Shown one piece after another: positions 9,728 to 18,748 of a stretch of 64,000 nt of DNA. The notes under the pieces were generated by a model. It searched no databases, was not told where the DNA came from, and saw only the letters and a program-made list of their open reading frames with translations. The DNA is from Rhodospirillales bacterium (lineage in GTDB: Bacteria; Pseudomonadota; Alphaproteobacteria; Rhodospirillales; Casp-alpha2): assembly GCA_017644185.1 (NCBI GenBank), contig JAEPMA010000004.1:186001-250000 (forward strand), in the 5' to 3' direction. How positions within the stretch are numbered: the first letter of the stretch is position 1; each line of letters begins with the position of its first letter. The translations under genes were made by a program, and so were the position numbers.

Positions 9728-10232
9728 CGGACGTTCTATCGATCTCGTAACTGTTGGCGGTCACCGCACCGTCGACATTCATTCCATCGTTCGACAACGG
9801 CAATCGGAGCGTCACCGTAACCAACCGGAGCCCCCTCACCGACTCCCACGTCGTTCTATGCACCATCGGGGTTTTGCGCTCGATCAAGATCGGGAACAAA
9901 CGCGCATTCACAAATCCGTACCCTTCGATTTTATCGGCATAGTACGTCTTGCCTGTTAGTTCTCGGCCAGAAACCTCGGCCATCGCGCCACCGAAGAACC
10001 GGTAATAAAAATCCAGCGGCGGCCCCAGGAAATCGATCATCGCCATGTAAGGAATCAGTCTCGGTGGCAGTTCCTCCAGGCGAAAGGATCGGCGGGGCGG
10101 CGCAAAGTTGCCGCCACGCTGTTCGTCCCAATAGCGATAAGCCGCCATGATCGGTAGATAGGCAATATCGTCGAGCGCGATCTCGTCGCTGCCAACGACC
10201 CGGTCGAAAACGTCGGCGCTCCGCCCGAACAT
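9714..10232 (-). CDS. PAS-domain protein, PF07310-like
   Basis: A 172-residue protein matching the alphaproteobacterial single-PAS family typified by the opening YLPIMAAYRYWDEQRGG, then LPPRLIPYMAMIDF, FYYRFFGGAMAEVSGRELTGK and TVTLRLPLSND. No output domain is fused. Members are thought to sense small ligands but are largely uncharacterised. The ATG was set by a strong GGGAGG six bases upstream; an earlier TTG lies within that site. It overlaps the end of the convergent phosphatase gene by 14 nt. Confidence 0.8.
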   Translation of the reverse strand: MFGRSADVFDRVVGSDEIALDDIAYLPIMAAYRYWDEQRGGNFAPPRRSFRLEELPPRLIPYMAMIDFLGPPLDFYYRFFGGAMAEVSGRELTGKTYYADKIEGYGFVNARLFPILIERKTPMVHRTTWESVRGLRLVTVTLRLPLSNDGMNVDGAVTANSYEIDRTSVRPA

Positions 10233-10394
10233 GTTCGCCTCCCGGGGCAACGCGGCCGCAGCATCGCTGTCGGCTTTGCCCTACCTCACACTCTAGGCTG
10301 TGTTTTGCCCGCTAATCAATCCAGGTGCCGCAGGCCGCTTCCAAATTCCGCGCTTCTGGGCTATCAAAAGGGATCAATCATTGGGAGGCTCCAC

Positions 10395-10574
10395 ATGTTC
10401 ACATCGCTCCGTCACGCAGGCGTTCTTGCCTTGGCCATTATCGCTTTCAGCGCACTGACCGCTTGCTCGCCTGAGGTGGGCTCGAAGGAATGGTGCGAGG
10501 AGCTCAAAGAAAAGCCGAAAGGCGACTGGACGGCGAACGAAGCCGCCGACTTCGCCAAACACTGTGTACTTTAA
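10395..10574 (+). CDS. DUF3012 small lipoprotein
   Basis: A 59-residue lipoprotein. The signal peptide ends in a lipobox (LTAC), and the mature part, SPEVGSKEWCEELKEKPKG onward to the terminal HCVL, matches the DUF3012 consensus almost throughout, including both cysteines outside the lipobox. Function unknown. GGGAGG lies seven bases before the ATG; the longer frame upstream is leader. It converges on the DinB gene with a 6-nt gap. Confidence 0.85.
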   Translation: MFTSLRHAGVLALAIIAFSALTACSPEVGSKEWCEELKEKPKGDWTANEAADFAKHCVL

Positions 10575-10580
10575 GCCGCG

Positions 10581-11090
10581 TTACGCAGTTTTTCCGGCTT
10601 CCCGGTCACGCATGAAATAGATGAGGTCGAGCGGCGGCGGATCGCTCGGTACCTGCGTTAACAGCGCGTGAACCTGCCCTCGATGGTGGGTCGCGTGATT
10701 GAACATGTGCGCCAGCACGATGCGCCGCTTGTCGGTGCCATCAACGCCGGCGTACGTGGTGTATGAAAATTCGCCCTCGATGTCTTCCGGTGACAATCCG
10801 TCGACGAAGTCGATGATGATGTCATTCTCTGCGTCGCGTTCATTTATGAAGGTCGCACGATCCTCACAAACGATCTCGTTCAAGGCCTCTGCCGGGTAAG
10901 GATTCTCAATCATCCGCCCACGCCACAAACGATCGACCAGAAGCAGATGGTTAACGGCGCCGTGAATGGACCCGAAGAAGGCCTCACGTGGTTTTATGTA
11001 ATCAGCTTCGTCGATGCTCGAAATCGCGTCACTGACGCGGTCGTTGGCCCATTTGTTGTATCTAGCCATCAACCTCAGATGCTCAAGCAT
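10581..11090 (-). CDS. DinB-family putative metal-dependent enzyme
   Basis: A 169-residue four-helix DinB-fold protein. The likely metal ligands are the His of SIHGAVNHLL and the two in HMFNHATHHRGQVHALL, the usual three-histidine pattern. Members include thiol-dependent (bacillithiol, mycothiol) transferases; in proteobacteria the cofactor is unclear. The start is at MLEHLRLMARYNKWAND, a typical DinB N-terminus, with GGAG upstream. No neighbour suggests a substrate. Confidence 0.85.
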   Translation of the reverse strand: MLEHLRLMARYNKWANDRVSDAISSIDEADYIKPREAFFGSIHGAVNHLLLVDRLWRGRMIENPYPAEALNEIVCEDRATFINERDAENDIIIDFVDGLSPEDIEGEFSYTTYAGVDGTDKRRIVLAHMFNHATHHRGQVHALLTQVPSDPPPLDLIYFMRDREAGKTA

Positions 11091-11204
11091 GGTCGTCTCC
11101 GATGATTGCCCCAGTGATTCGCATATGCTGATCCGCCGCACGGGAAAAGAAAAGGGCGATCCCATTCACCGGGGCCGCCCTTTCCACTCAGACGAATTCA
11201 GGGC

Positions 11205-11444
11205 TCACGCCTGCCAGAACGGCTTCGCGCTCTCGCGGGCGGCGTCTTCAGGTGTCATGCCCATGTCGTCCAGGATGCGGACGTCGAGCCGAGCCAGATG
11301 CTGGCGATGACGCAAACGGGTTTCCCATACATTCAGAACATCCAGCGCCTTTTCCGGCATGACGAAAACGGCGATCGCCAGCGTTTTGAGGACGTTGCGG
11401 CCAAACCCCAGGGCGAAGGGAAAGGTTTTAAAGATGCTGTTCAT
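11205..11444 (-). CDS. DUF1127 small protein
   Basis: A 79-residue protein with a hydrophobic N-terminal half and the DUF1127 signature RLDVRILDDMGMTPEDAARE followed by KPFW. DUF1127 proteins are widespread in alphaproteobacteria; some bind RNA or help in phosphate or small-RNA metabolism, but this member is longer and its role is open. GGAG precedes the ATG. It is divergent from the LysR gene across an unusually AT-rich spacer. Confidence 0.85.
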   Translation of the reverse strand: MNSIFKTFPFALGFGRNVLKTLAIAVFVMPEKALDVLNVWETRLRHRQHLARLDVRILDDMGMTPEDAARESAKPFWQA

Positions 11445-11676
11445 GGGTCTTCTCCGTTCAAAGCGGCGACGGCCAATTCCGTTCGTCCGCGACGTGAAAG
11501 TGATATCCGCATCGACCCCATCGGACAAACGACATTAATTCATTTTTAGATTAGTTTTTCTTATTTGAATGTTATGGATACAATTATAAAATATAGCAAC
11601 TTCAATGGATTAAAAATTCACATGCGCTAGCTGCATATTTGATAAGAAAACTTTTCTTCATGAAAAAATCAGATTT
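11445..11676. promoter_or_regulatory. AT-rich divergent intergenic region
   Basis: A 232-nt gap between the DUF1127 and LysR genes. From about 11540 to 11676 it is strikingly AT-rich against its surroundings, with several A and T runs. It probably holds both promoters and a LysR operator; T-N11-A candidates exist but none stands out. Confidence 0.4.
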
Positions 11677-12609
11677 ATGAAACGCCACCTACCCTCCCTC
11701 AATGCATTGCGTGCATTCGAATCGGCCGCGCGCCACCTGAGTTTCACCCGGGCTGCGGATGAACTGAGCGTGACGCAGGCCGCGATCTCGCATCAGGTAA
11801 AGGCTTTGGAAGACCAGATCGGCATCATGCTGTTTCAGCGCCGCAACCGTCAGCTGATCCTGACGGACGCCGGGCAGACACTGCTACCCGATCTGATCGA
11901 TGCGTTCGATGCCATGGACAGGGCATTGGCCCGCGTCAAACGGCGCGACCAGGCCGGGATTCTGACCGTCGCCACCATGGACAGTCTTGCCGGTACGTGG
12001 CTGATGCCGAGGCTGGTGCGGTTCAGAAGCGAAAATCCAGACATCGATGTTCGTCTCGCAACATCCGATATCTCTGTCGACTACGAACGCCACGGCATCG
12101 ACATCGGCATTCGTTACGGACGCGGCAACTGGCCGGGGTTGGTTGCCGAAGAACTGATGCGCGAAGACATCTTTCCAGTCTGCGCGCCCGCATTGATCGA
12201 GGATGGGGCGGGCCTGAAGGTGCCGGCGGACCTGAGGCACTATCCGCTTATCCACGATGACATGGAAGAAGACTGGTCGATGTGGTTGAAGGCGGCCGGA
12301 CTGACGGATATCGATCCCGGGCGCGGCACCGGCTACACGCATTCCAATCTTGTGATCCAGGCCGCCATCGCCGGTGATGGGGTGGCACTGGGGCGTGGGC
12401 TGCTGGTCGCCGATTCCATCGCAGCCGGTAAGCTGGTGGCGCCGTTTGATCTGGCGCTGACCGCCAATTACCGTTACTACGTCGCGTCGACGGAAACCAA
12501 TCACGACCGGCCCAAAGTCCGGGTCTTCAGGGACTGGCTGTTCCGCGAAGCACGCGAGACGGCGTCCAGGCTGGCTGAAGGGCAGGGTGCCCGGGAGGGA
12601 GGAGCATGA
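11677..12609 (+). CDS. LysR-family transcriptional regulator, GcvA-like
   Basis: 310 residues. The N-terminal winged helix-turn-helix (LNALRAFESAARHLSFTRAA, then SVTQAAISHQVKALE) matches the GcvA/AmpR branch closely. The effector-binding domain follows from about residue 90. The inducer and target cannot be read from sequence; regulators of this type often control the divergent gene, here the DUF1127 gene. Its stop overlaps the start of a 63-residue gene by ATGA, implying translational coupling. Confidence 0.9.
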   Translation: MKRHLPSLNALRAFESAARHLSFTRAADELSVTQAAISHQVKALEDQIGIMLFQRRNRQLILTDAGQTLLPDLIDAFDAMDRALARVKRRDQAGILTVATMDSLAGTWLMPRLVRFRSENPDIDVRLATSDISVDYERHGIDIGIRYGRGNWPGLVAEELMREDIFPVCAPALIEDGAGLKVPADLRHYPLIHDDMEEDWSMWLKAAGLTDIDPGRGTGYTHSNLVIQAAIAGDGVALGRGLLVADSIAAGKLVAPFDLALTANYRYYVASTETNHDRPKVRVFRDWLFREARETASRLAEGQGAREGGA

Positions 12610-12797
12610 GCAACCCGTTCATCATGGCGATCCGCCAGAATCCGCAACAGTTCTTGGGAGAACTGGAGACTAGTGAGATCAAAGCGATTACCGAAGCCTG
12701 CGTCGTTCAGCTGGAAGCGCGCGCCAAATCTGGTGACGGTGCGGCACCCGGCGCCCTGCAGGCGCTTTACCGGGCACTCGCCAACGTCGAGATCTAG
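12606..12797 (+). CDS. Small hypothetical protein coupled to the LysR regulator
   Basis: A 63-residue, mostly helical soluble protein ([18 protein letters not shown] then a C-terminal [13 protein letters not shown]). I do not recognise it. Support for being real: its ATG overlaps the LysR stop by 4 nt, GGGAGGAGC precedes it, and its stop overlaps the convergent acetoacetyl-CoA synthetase stop exactly (CTAG). Confidence 0.6.
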   Translation: MSNPFIMAIRQNPQQFLGELETSEIKAITEACVVQLEARAKSGDGAAPGALQALYRALANVEI

Positions 12798-14743
12798 CTC
12801 TTCAGTTCTTCCAAATCCCGGAAAAGCTCGAGCGCTTCCGGGTTGGCCAACGCCTCTTTGTTTTTGACGCCCCTGCCGTGAACGATATCGCGGACCGCCA
12901 ATTCGGTGATCTTGCCGGACTTGGTGCGGGGGATATCGGTGACCTGAACCACCTTGGCGGGGACATGACGTGGCGTGCAGTTGTTCCTGACCTGGGTGCG
13001 GATTCTTTGGATCAGATCGTCGTCGAGTTTGCCATTTTTCAGAACGACAAAGAGAACAACGCGAACATCGTTGTCCCATTCCTGACCGATGACGATGCTC
13101 TCCTGAATTTCCTCGAGCTTCTCGACCTGGCGATAGATCTCCGCCGTGCCGATGCGCACGCCACCCGGATTGAGTGTCGCGTCGGAGCGGCCATAAATCA
13201 CGATCCCGTCATGCTCGGTCAGCATCACGTAATCACCGTGCGTCCAGATATTCGGAAACACGTCGAAATATGCCGCTTTGAAACGTTCATCGCCCGGATC
13301 ATTCAGAAAGCCCAGCGGCACCGTCGGAAACGGCTTGGTGCATACCAGCTCACCCTTCTCGCCCCGGACCGGCTTACCTTCATCGTCGAACACGTCGACC
13401 GCCATACCGAGGAAGCGCATCTGGATCTCACCCCGCCAAACCGGCGACGTCGCATCGCCACCGCAGAAGCAGCCCATGATGTCGGTTCCACCCGAGAAAG
13501 ACACCAGATGGATATCCGGCTTCACAGCGTCATATACATAGTCGAACCCTTCAGGGGCCAGCGGCGATCCCGTCGAGCACAACATACGCACCGATGAAAG
13601 ATCGTGCGTGTCGCGCGGGCGGAGGTTTGCCTTGTTGAGGGCATCGATGAACTTCGCTGACGTGCCGAACAGCGTCATCTTCTCCGCATCGGCGAAATCA
13701 AAGAGCGCATTGCCGGACGGATAGAACGGCGAGCCGTCATAGAGGAGAAGCGTTGCACCCCAGGCAATGTTCGTCGCCAACCAGTTCCACATCATCCACC
13801 CGCACGTGGTGAAGAAGAAAACCCGGTCACCCTTGCGAATGTCGCAATGGATGGGTTGTTCCGACGCGTGTTTCAACAACGTTCCGCCCTGACTGTGCAC
13901 GATGCACTTGGGCGCGCCGGTGGTGCCACTGGAGAACATGATGTAGAGCGGGTGCTCGAACGGAAGTTGCCTAAACGCAATCTCTCCCGGGGTTAGCCCC
14001 TCGGCCGCGTCAGCGTACGTCACCGCGTTATCGATATTTCCCCCGTCGGCATCTTCGTCGCCATAGGGAAGCAGAACGACCTTTTCGAGGCTGGGTAATT
14101 GCTTCGCGATCGACGCCGTTTTATCGCGGACATCGTGGCGTTTGCCGTTGTACCAGTAGCCATCCGTACAGAACATCACCTTGGGTTCGATTTGCCCGAA
14201 CCGGTCGAGCACGCCCTGTTCGCCGAAATCAGGCGAGCATGAAGACCACACGGCGCCAAGTGCATTGGTCGCCGCCATGGCTATCACCGTTTCCGGCATA
14301 TTGGGCAGGTATCCACAGACCCGATCACCCTCCCCGACACCGAGCTTCTCGAGTATCTGCACCAGGATCGAAACCTGATTATACACCTCATCGAAACTGA
14401 GCCGCCGCGACACCTTGCCTTCGCCGTTGAACACCATGGCTTCGCCATCGCCCCGATTGCGGAGCAGGTTTTCGGCAAAATTCAGCCGCGCATCCGGGAA
14501 CCATTTCGCACCCGGCATCTTGTCCCCGTCAGCGAGCACGCGCTCGCCCCGCGTCTCGGCAATAACGCCGGCATCGTCCCAGACCGAAGTCCAGAACTTC
14601 TCAAGTTCACTCACCGAAAACTTCCAAAGCGCCCGGCTGTTTGGGAGTTCAACACCCCAATCCGCTTCGACCTTCTTGCGGAACCTTGTCATTTCCGAGC
14701 CGTCGATCTGTGCCTGGCTCGGTTGCCATAGTGGTGTGCTCAA
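12794..14743 (-). CDS. aacS: Acetoacetyl-CoA synthetase
   Basis: A 649-residue ANL-superfamily enzyme, full length for AacS, which makes acetoacetyl-CoA from acetoacetate, ATP and CoA. Visible are the adenylation motif [13 protein letters not shown], the hinge region [20 protein letters not shown], and the C-terminal catalytic lysine in [16 protein letters not shown]. The long N-terminal domain ([17 protein letters not shown]) is AacS-like rather than acetyl-CoA-synthetase-like. It serves ketone-body or polyhydroxybutyrate turnover. An SDR resembling a 3-hydroxyacyl-CoA dehydrogenase lies nearby on the other strand, a plausible metabolic link. Confidence 0.94.
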   Translation of the reverse strand: MSTPLWQPSQAQIDGSEMTRFRKKVEADWGVELPNSRALWKFSVSELEKFWTSVWDDAGVIAETRGERVLADGDKMPGAKWFPDARLNFAENLLRNRGDGEAMVFNGEGKVSRRLSFDEVYNQVSILVQILEKLGVGEGDRVCGYLPNMPETVIAMAATNALGAVWSSCSPDFGEQGVLDRFGQIEPKVMFCTDGYWYNGKRHDVRDKTASIAKQLPSLEKVVLLPYGDEDADGGNIDNAVTYADAAEGLTPGEIAFRQLPFEHPLYIMFSSGTTGAPKCIVHSQGGTLLKHASEQPIHCDIRKGDRVFFFTTCGWMMWNWLATNIAWGATLLLYDGSPFYPSGNALFDFADAEKMTLFGTSAKFIDALNKANLRPRDTHDLSSVRMLCSTGSPLAPEGFDYVYDAVKPDIHLVSFSGGTDIMGCFCGGDATSPVWRGEIQMRFLGMAVDVFDDEGKPVRGEKGELVCTKPFPTVPLGFLNDPGDERFKAAYFDVFPNIWTHGDYVMLTEHDGIVIYGRSDATLNPGGVRIGTAEIYRQVEKLEEIQESIVIGQEWDNDVRVVLFVVLKNGKLDDDLIQRIRTQVRNNCTPRHVPAKVVQVTDIPRTKSGKITELAVRDIVHGRGVKNKEALANPEALELFRDLEELKS

Positions 14744-14772
14744 ACTCTTCCTCCCAATCGCGCGCCGTGATT

Positions 14773-15120
14773 TCAGTCCGGCGCTTGTTCGTCCACCCGC
14801 CCCAGAAAGTCGCGGGCACGGTCGCGGTGCAATTCAGTGACATGACCCGCGACCGAACGCCAGGCGGCCCAGAATACGGCAGCATCGTCGGTGAAGCCGA
14901 GACCGGCGATGAAATCGGGTACCATATCCGTCGGGATCACGAAATAGGCAAGCGCCGCCATTAACGTGACGCGAACCCGGTTCGGCGTCACCGGGTCCGT
15001 CGCGCAATAGTATGCGGCGACAGCCTCATCCGTGAACGGAATCCGCCCAAGCGTCTTCTTCGCCTTGTCGACAAAACCGTCTGCGACGATTTTTTCATTT
15101 TCTTCTGGGGTTCGGCTCAC
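14773..15120 (-). CDS. DUF1232 (YkvA-like) membrane protein
   Basis: 115 residues with the DUF1232 core: [20 protein letters not shown] followed by [20 protein letters not shown], where the IPxDxxPDxIPxxGxxDD-like motif is recognisable. Probably a small integral membrane protein of unknown role. It begins with GTG, and the divergent SDR starts 62 nt away. A 29-nt gap separates it from aacS on the same strand, so they may be co-transcribed. Confidence 0.82.
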   Translation of the reverse strand: MSRTPEENEKIVADGFVDKAKKTLGRIPFTDEAVAAYYCATDPVTPNRVRVTLMAALAYFVIPTDMVPDFIAGLGFTDDAAVFWAAWRSVAGHVTELHRDRARDFLGRVDEQAPD

Positions 15121-15181
15121 GTTGTCGCCCGCTCATTCTCTTGATAAACAGATAACGGCTCGGCATCGGAAGGATAAAGTC

Positions 15182-15943
15182 ATGGACGTCAAAGGTCACG
15201 CAGCGATCGTCACAGGTGCGGCGTCCGGCCTCGGTGCCGCAACGGCGAGAGCGCTGGCCGACAAGGGTGCGAAAGTCGCCCTTCTCGATCTTAACGCCGA
15301 AGACGCCGGCAACATCGCCGATGAGATCGGGGGTGTCGCCATCGGCTGCGATGTAACATCGTCCGAGAGTGCGGAAGAGGCGGTTCAGGCAGCGCGCGAC
15401 AAACACGGCCCCGCCCGCATACTCGTCAGTTGCGCCGGGATAGCGCCACCGAAAAGGATCGTCGGCCGTGATGGCGCGCAACCGCTCGAGACCTTCGCCG
15501 CCATAATCAACGTCAACCTGATCGGGACCTTCAACGTCATGCGCCTTGTAGCCGCCGACATGACGGCGCTGGAGCCTTTGGAAACGGGCGAACGCGGCGT
15601 CATCATCAACACCGCCTCTATCGCGGCCATGGATGGCCAGATCGGCCAGGCTGCCTACGCGGCATCGAAGGGGGGGATCGCGTCGATGACACTCCCCGCC
15701 GCGCGCGAGTTGGCGAGAAGCGGCGTTCGTGTGTTGGCGATCGCCCCCGGGATTTTCGGCACACCGATGCTGTTCGGCCTGTCCGAGGAAGTGCAGAAAG
15801 CGCTCGGCGAAAGTGTGCCGTTCCCGTCGCGTCTCGGCGATCCGTCGGAATATGCCGCACTGGCCCTTCATATGATCGACAACGTCATGCTGAATGGCGA
15901 AGTGGTGCGTCTTGACGGCGCACTTAGAATGGAACCGCAATGA
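15182..15943 (+). CDS. Short-chain dehydrogenase, type II 3-hydroxyacyl-CoA dehydrogenase-like
   Basis: 253 residues with the SDR cofactor motif TGAASGLG at about 13-20, the acidic residue LLDLN favouring NAD(H), the NNAG-equivalent VSCAGIA, and catalytic Ser (NTASIAAMDG) and YAASK. The pattern FGTPMLFGLSEEVQKALG after the catalytic site is typical of the HSD17B10 / 3-hydroxy-2-methylbutyryl-CoA dehydrogenase branch. It would oxidise short hydroxyacyl-CoA in isoleucine or fatty-acid breakdown. The start has GGAAGGATAA upstream; 50 further in-frame codons are not used. Its stop overlaps the protease start (ATGA). Confidence 0.9.
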   Translation: MDVKGHAAIVTGAASGLGAATARALADKGAKVALLDLNAEDAGNIADEIGGVAIGCDVTSSESAEEAVQAARDKHGPARILVSCAGIAPPKRIVGRDGAQPLETFAAIINVNLIGTFNVMRLVAADMTALEPLETGERGVIINTASIAAMDGQIGQAAYAASKGGIASMTLPAARELARSGVRVLAIAPGIFGTPMLFGLSEEVQKALGESVPFPSRLGDPSEYAALALHMIDNVMLNGEVVRLDGALRMEPQ

Positions 15944-16752
15944 ACCTGACCGCGCGCATCCTCATCCTTGCAATCGCGCTTTTGATGATGGCAGCGGGCG
16001 CAAGCGCACAATCAGCGGACGACAAATACAAATACAAACCCAACAGCGTCTTCGGCGCCGGGGATGTCAGGGTCAAGGCGGATTCCCGTGTCTACCCTTG
16101 GACGGCGGTCGGCCGCTTCAATAAAGCGGGGCGCGGGCACTGCACAGCGACCGTCGTCGCGCCCCGGATCATCGCCACGTCGGCACACTGTGTCGCCAAC
16201 CGGTATTCTGGCGGCCTGATGCCACCAGAAGACCTGCATTTCGTCGCCGGGTGGGACCGGGGCGAGTACATCTTCCATTCCGTCGCATCGGAAATTCACA
16301 CCGCACCCGGGTATGACCCGAACCGGAAAGCGACCGTGTCGGCGGTGGTTCATGACTGGGCCTTAATCGTGCTGGAGAAAGATCCGAGCCCGGTCACCGG
16401 AATTTTGAAGCCTGCACTCTACACGGAGAAAATTTTCTGGGAGCTTCGCAAGAAACAGACCGTCTTCACGCAGGCTGGCTATTCGGGCGATCGCGGTCAG
16501 GTACTGACGGCGGATCCAAACTGTAAAATGTGGGGCTTCACAAAAGGCTTGCTGGTCGCAGAGCACGGCTGCCAGGCCGTGCCTGGAGATAGCGGCTCGC
16601 CGATCATCTTTTCCGACGGCAAGGAATACCGACTTGCTGCGGTTCATGCCGCGCACACGAAGAATCGTGTCGGCGGAAAAGGCTTCGCCGTGCCGACCGT
16701 GTCTTTCATGAAAGCGCTGGACGAACTCTCCAAAAAGCTCGGCACGAATTAA
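15940..16752 (+). CDS. Secreted trypsin-like serine protease (S1 family)
   Basis: 270 residues with a signal peptide (cleavage near ASAQS). The chymotrypsin-fold catalytic triad is complete: His in IATSAHCVA, Asp in HDWALIVLE and Ser in [11 protein letters not shown]. Paired cysteines lie around the His and Ser, as in this family. There is no PDZ domain, so it is not a DegP-type protease. It is translationally coupled to the SDR gene upstream, an odd functional pairing. Its TAA overlaps the convergent dehydratase stop. Confidence 0.88.
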   Translation: MNLTARILILAIALLMMAAGASAQSADDKYKYKPNSVFGAGDVRVKADSRVYPWTAVGRFNKAGRGHCTATVVAPRIIATSAHCVANRYSGGLMPPEDLHFVAGWDRGEYIFHSVASEIHTAPGYDPNRKATVSAVVHDWALIVLEKDPSPVTGILKPALYTEKIFWELRKKQTVFTQAGYSGDRGQVLTADPNCKMWGFTKGLLVAEHGCQAVPGDSGSPIIFSDGKEYRLAAVHAAHTKNRVGGKGFAVPTVSFMKALDELSKKLGTN

Positions 16753-17045
16753 TCGGTGCCGAACGCCTTGTTCATGAACTTGGCGAGTTTCACATCGAGT
16801 TCGGTCAGCCCGCCCGCGTCGTGCGTTGCGAGCGTGACTTCGACCGTCGAGTAGACGTTGAACCACTCCGGGTGGTGATCCATTTTCTCGGCTTGCATCG
16901 CGACCCGGCTCATAAATCCAAAAGCCTCGTTGAAGTTCTTGAACTTGAACGTGCGGGTGATCGCATCGCGACCGTCTACGTCGGCCCATCCATGCAGATC
17001 GGCAAGCGCACCGGCGCGGGCCTCCGCATCCAGTTTCTCGGCCAT
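16749..17045 (-). CDS. phhB: Pterin-4a-carbinolamine dehydratase
   Basis: A 98-residue PCD/DCoH-fold enzyme. The catalytic signature is in plain view: [20 protein letters not shown] followed by [11 protein letters not shown], with three histidines for the dehydration of 4a-hydroxytetrahydrobiopterin. It normally recycles the pterin cofactor of phenylalanine hydroxylase, which is not in the window. The start follows a perfect AGGAGG; an earlier in-frame ATG has no such site. Confidence 0.93.
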   Translation of the reverse strand: MAEKLDAEARAGALADLHGWADVDGRDAITRTFKFKNFNEAFGFMSRVAMQAEKMDHHPEWFNVYSTVEVTLATHDAGGLTELDVKLAKFMNKAFGTD

Positions 17046-17108
17046 TTTTACCTCCTCTGGCTCTCCCATGAGGGTGGGGAGTACCAAGGGCGACGTCAAG
17101 TCACCCCG

Positions 17109-18065
17109 TTATTCGCGGCGGCGCGCGCGGATTTCGCGCAGTGTCTCTGAGGCGACGACCGCCGTCTTACCATCAGTCTGAACGGCACGTTCCGCCATCT
17201 CTTCGGCAAGGCCAAATTCGTTCCGCATCATGAGCACATGCGCGAGGTTATTCATCGCGGTGCCATTTCCGGGGTCGCGGCGCAACGCTTCTCGAAGGGT
17301 ATTCTCGGCATCCGCAAGGCGCTTGCGCTCAGTCAGAAGGTTCGCCTTGAAAATCAATGGCGAGGCACTCGTCGGCCATTCCCTTGCCGCCGTATCATAG
17401 GCGAGCAGGGCGTCATCGATACCGCCGGCACGCTCGACCCCGAAGGATTCACCGAGCCAATCCGCAAGCACCGCTCCATCGGGCACTGGGCCGCTTGGCG
17501 CGGCAATCGTCACGCCCCAGAACTTGGCCCGCCGCCATGTATGCTCGAACGTCTCCATCGGCATCACCAGTCGTTTCGTCGTGCCGGAACGAAGCGTGAC
17601 GGTGCGCTCGCCAATGTCGTAGCCGACAACGACCGCATAATGCCATTGCGGGGCCATCTCGAGCCCCAGGTTTTGAAGCACCAGTATTGGGCGGCCTTTC
17701 GAGACCAACGACAGCGCGACCCTCATATCGCGAACCGGCAGCGCCAGACGGCCTTCCCGGCGGGCACCGGACTTGATCTCGGTTTGAAGCGTCCCCTTTC
17801 GGCCGGGCGTGTAGACACTCCCCGCCAGTTCTGCCGGTGTCACATCGCGACCACTGTGATTCAGAACCGTCGCCAGCGCCGCAGGCCCGCAATGATACTT
17901 GGTCTGGGCGTGGAACGGCACCTCGGTCAATTCGGCTGAAGCCGGCATGCCGCGCGGCGGCGACGCCGTGAGGTTGTCGGTTACCGGCGTCGCCGCGCAA
18001 CCACCAAGCCCCAGCAGCGCCACCAGCGCGACGAGGATACGGCTTTTGAAGGAAGACCGTTTCAT
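17109..18065 (-). CDS. PA2778-family lipoprotein: C39-like cysteine peptidase with TPR repeats
   Basis: 318 residues. An N-terminal lipobox (LLGLGGC) is followed by a papain-like C39 domain with catalytic Cys in KYHCGPAALATVLNH and His in WHYAVVVGYD. A TPR array at about 200-310 includes NNLAHVLMMRNEFGLAEEMA. This matches the PA2778 family, usually found with a PA2779-type membrane peptide exactly as here, 14 nt upstream on the same strand. C39 enzymes cleave leader peptides at double-Gly sites, but here the domain would lie outside the cytoplasm, so its substrate is unknown. Confidence 0.87.
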   Translation of the reverse strand: MKRSSFKSRILVALVALLGLGGCAATPVTDNLTASPPRGMPASAELTEVPFHAQTKYHCGPAALATVLNHSGRDVTPAELAGSVYTPGRKGTLQTEIKSGARREGRLALPVRDMRVALSLVSKGRPILVLQNLGLEMAPQWHYAVVVGYDIGERTVTLRSGTTKRLVMPMETFEHTWRRAKFWGVTIAAPSGPVPDGAVLADWLGESFGVERAGGIDDALLAYDTAAREWPTSASPLIFKANLLTERKRLADAENTLREALRRDPGNGTAMNNLAHVLMMRNEFGLAEEMAERAVQTDGKTAVVASETLREIRARRRE

Positions 18066-18079
18066 CGTTCAATCCCCCG

Positions 18080-18505
18080 TCACGACGGGTTGGCCGAACC
18101 TTTGTTGGTGAAACCGAAGACGCTCGTAAAGCCAAGCATATCGGTGATCAAAAGCACCAGGAAGATGAGCACACCCGCTCCGATAAGGGCAGTGAGAACG
18201 CCCTGACCGGCAGGCGAGCTTTTAATTTCTTCGGCAAGCTGGGCAACTTCGGCATCATTGAGGGCATCAACACGCTGCTTGGCTTCATCCGGGCTGACGC
18301 CTAGCTCTTCAAACTTCTTCTGGACGTCGCCGCGCTCCATAAACGTTTTCACGAACGCCCGGTCACTCATGACCTGCTGTTCGCTCGCCATCTGATCGTT
18401 ACCGACGAGGGCGGCACTAACCGGGGCCAAGGGCGTCAGAGAAATGGTAAACGCCGTAATGACCGCGATCGCGACCGATTTAAGCCTGATCTTATTCAGA
18501 AACAT
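18080..18505 (-). CDS. PA2779-family membrane-anchored protein
   Basis: 141 residues: a signal or anchor sequence (about 8-32), a charged helical middle with DRAFVKTFMERGDVQKKFEE and VSPDEAKQRVDALNDAEV, and a C-terminal membrane segment GVLTALIGAGVLIFLVLLI. This is the standard PA2779 layout and it heads a two-gene operon with the C39-type lipoprotein. The pair is conserved in many proteobacteria but uncharacterised; the peptide is a reasonable candidate substrate or partner of the peptidase. Confidence 0.85.
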   Translation of the reverse strand: MFLNKIRLKSVAIAVITAFTISLTPLAPVSAALVGNDQMASEQQVMSDRAFVKTFMERGDVQKKFEELGVSPDEAKQRVDALNDAEVAQLAEEIKSSPAGQGVLTALIGAGVLIFLVLLITDMLGFTSVFGFTNKGSANPS

Positions 18506-18611
18506 CTTCGCTTACTCCTTTTATCTGTTCATCCCGAACAAACCCGAAAACAGCTTGAACTGGCGCCAGGTCCGCCGGATGCGGAGCAGAAGCTAACAAA
18601 CCAATCGGAGA

Positions 18612-18640
18612 GCGGGTGTGAGCATCCCGTGACTTCTTTT
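18612..18640 (+). promoter_or_regulatory. Candidate OmpR-type direct repeat before the lipoprotein/two-component operon
   Basis: TGTGAG at 18617 and CGTGAC at 18628 lie exactly 11 nt apart, one helical turn, the usual layout for winged-helix response regulators. A similar and better pair occurs at 21486-21503. Confidence 0.3.
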
Positions 18641-18748
18641 GACGAGTATTGCCACAGCGTGACGACGATCACTCGACGCTCACCGCGATTGGTCTTATGT
18701 TGGCGCATGCCTTTAAGGGCCCAACAAGATTGTCCGCCGGCAACCGCC

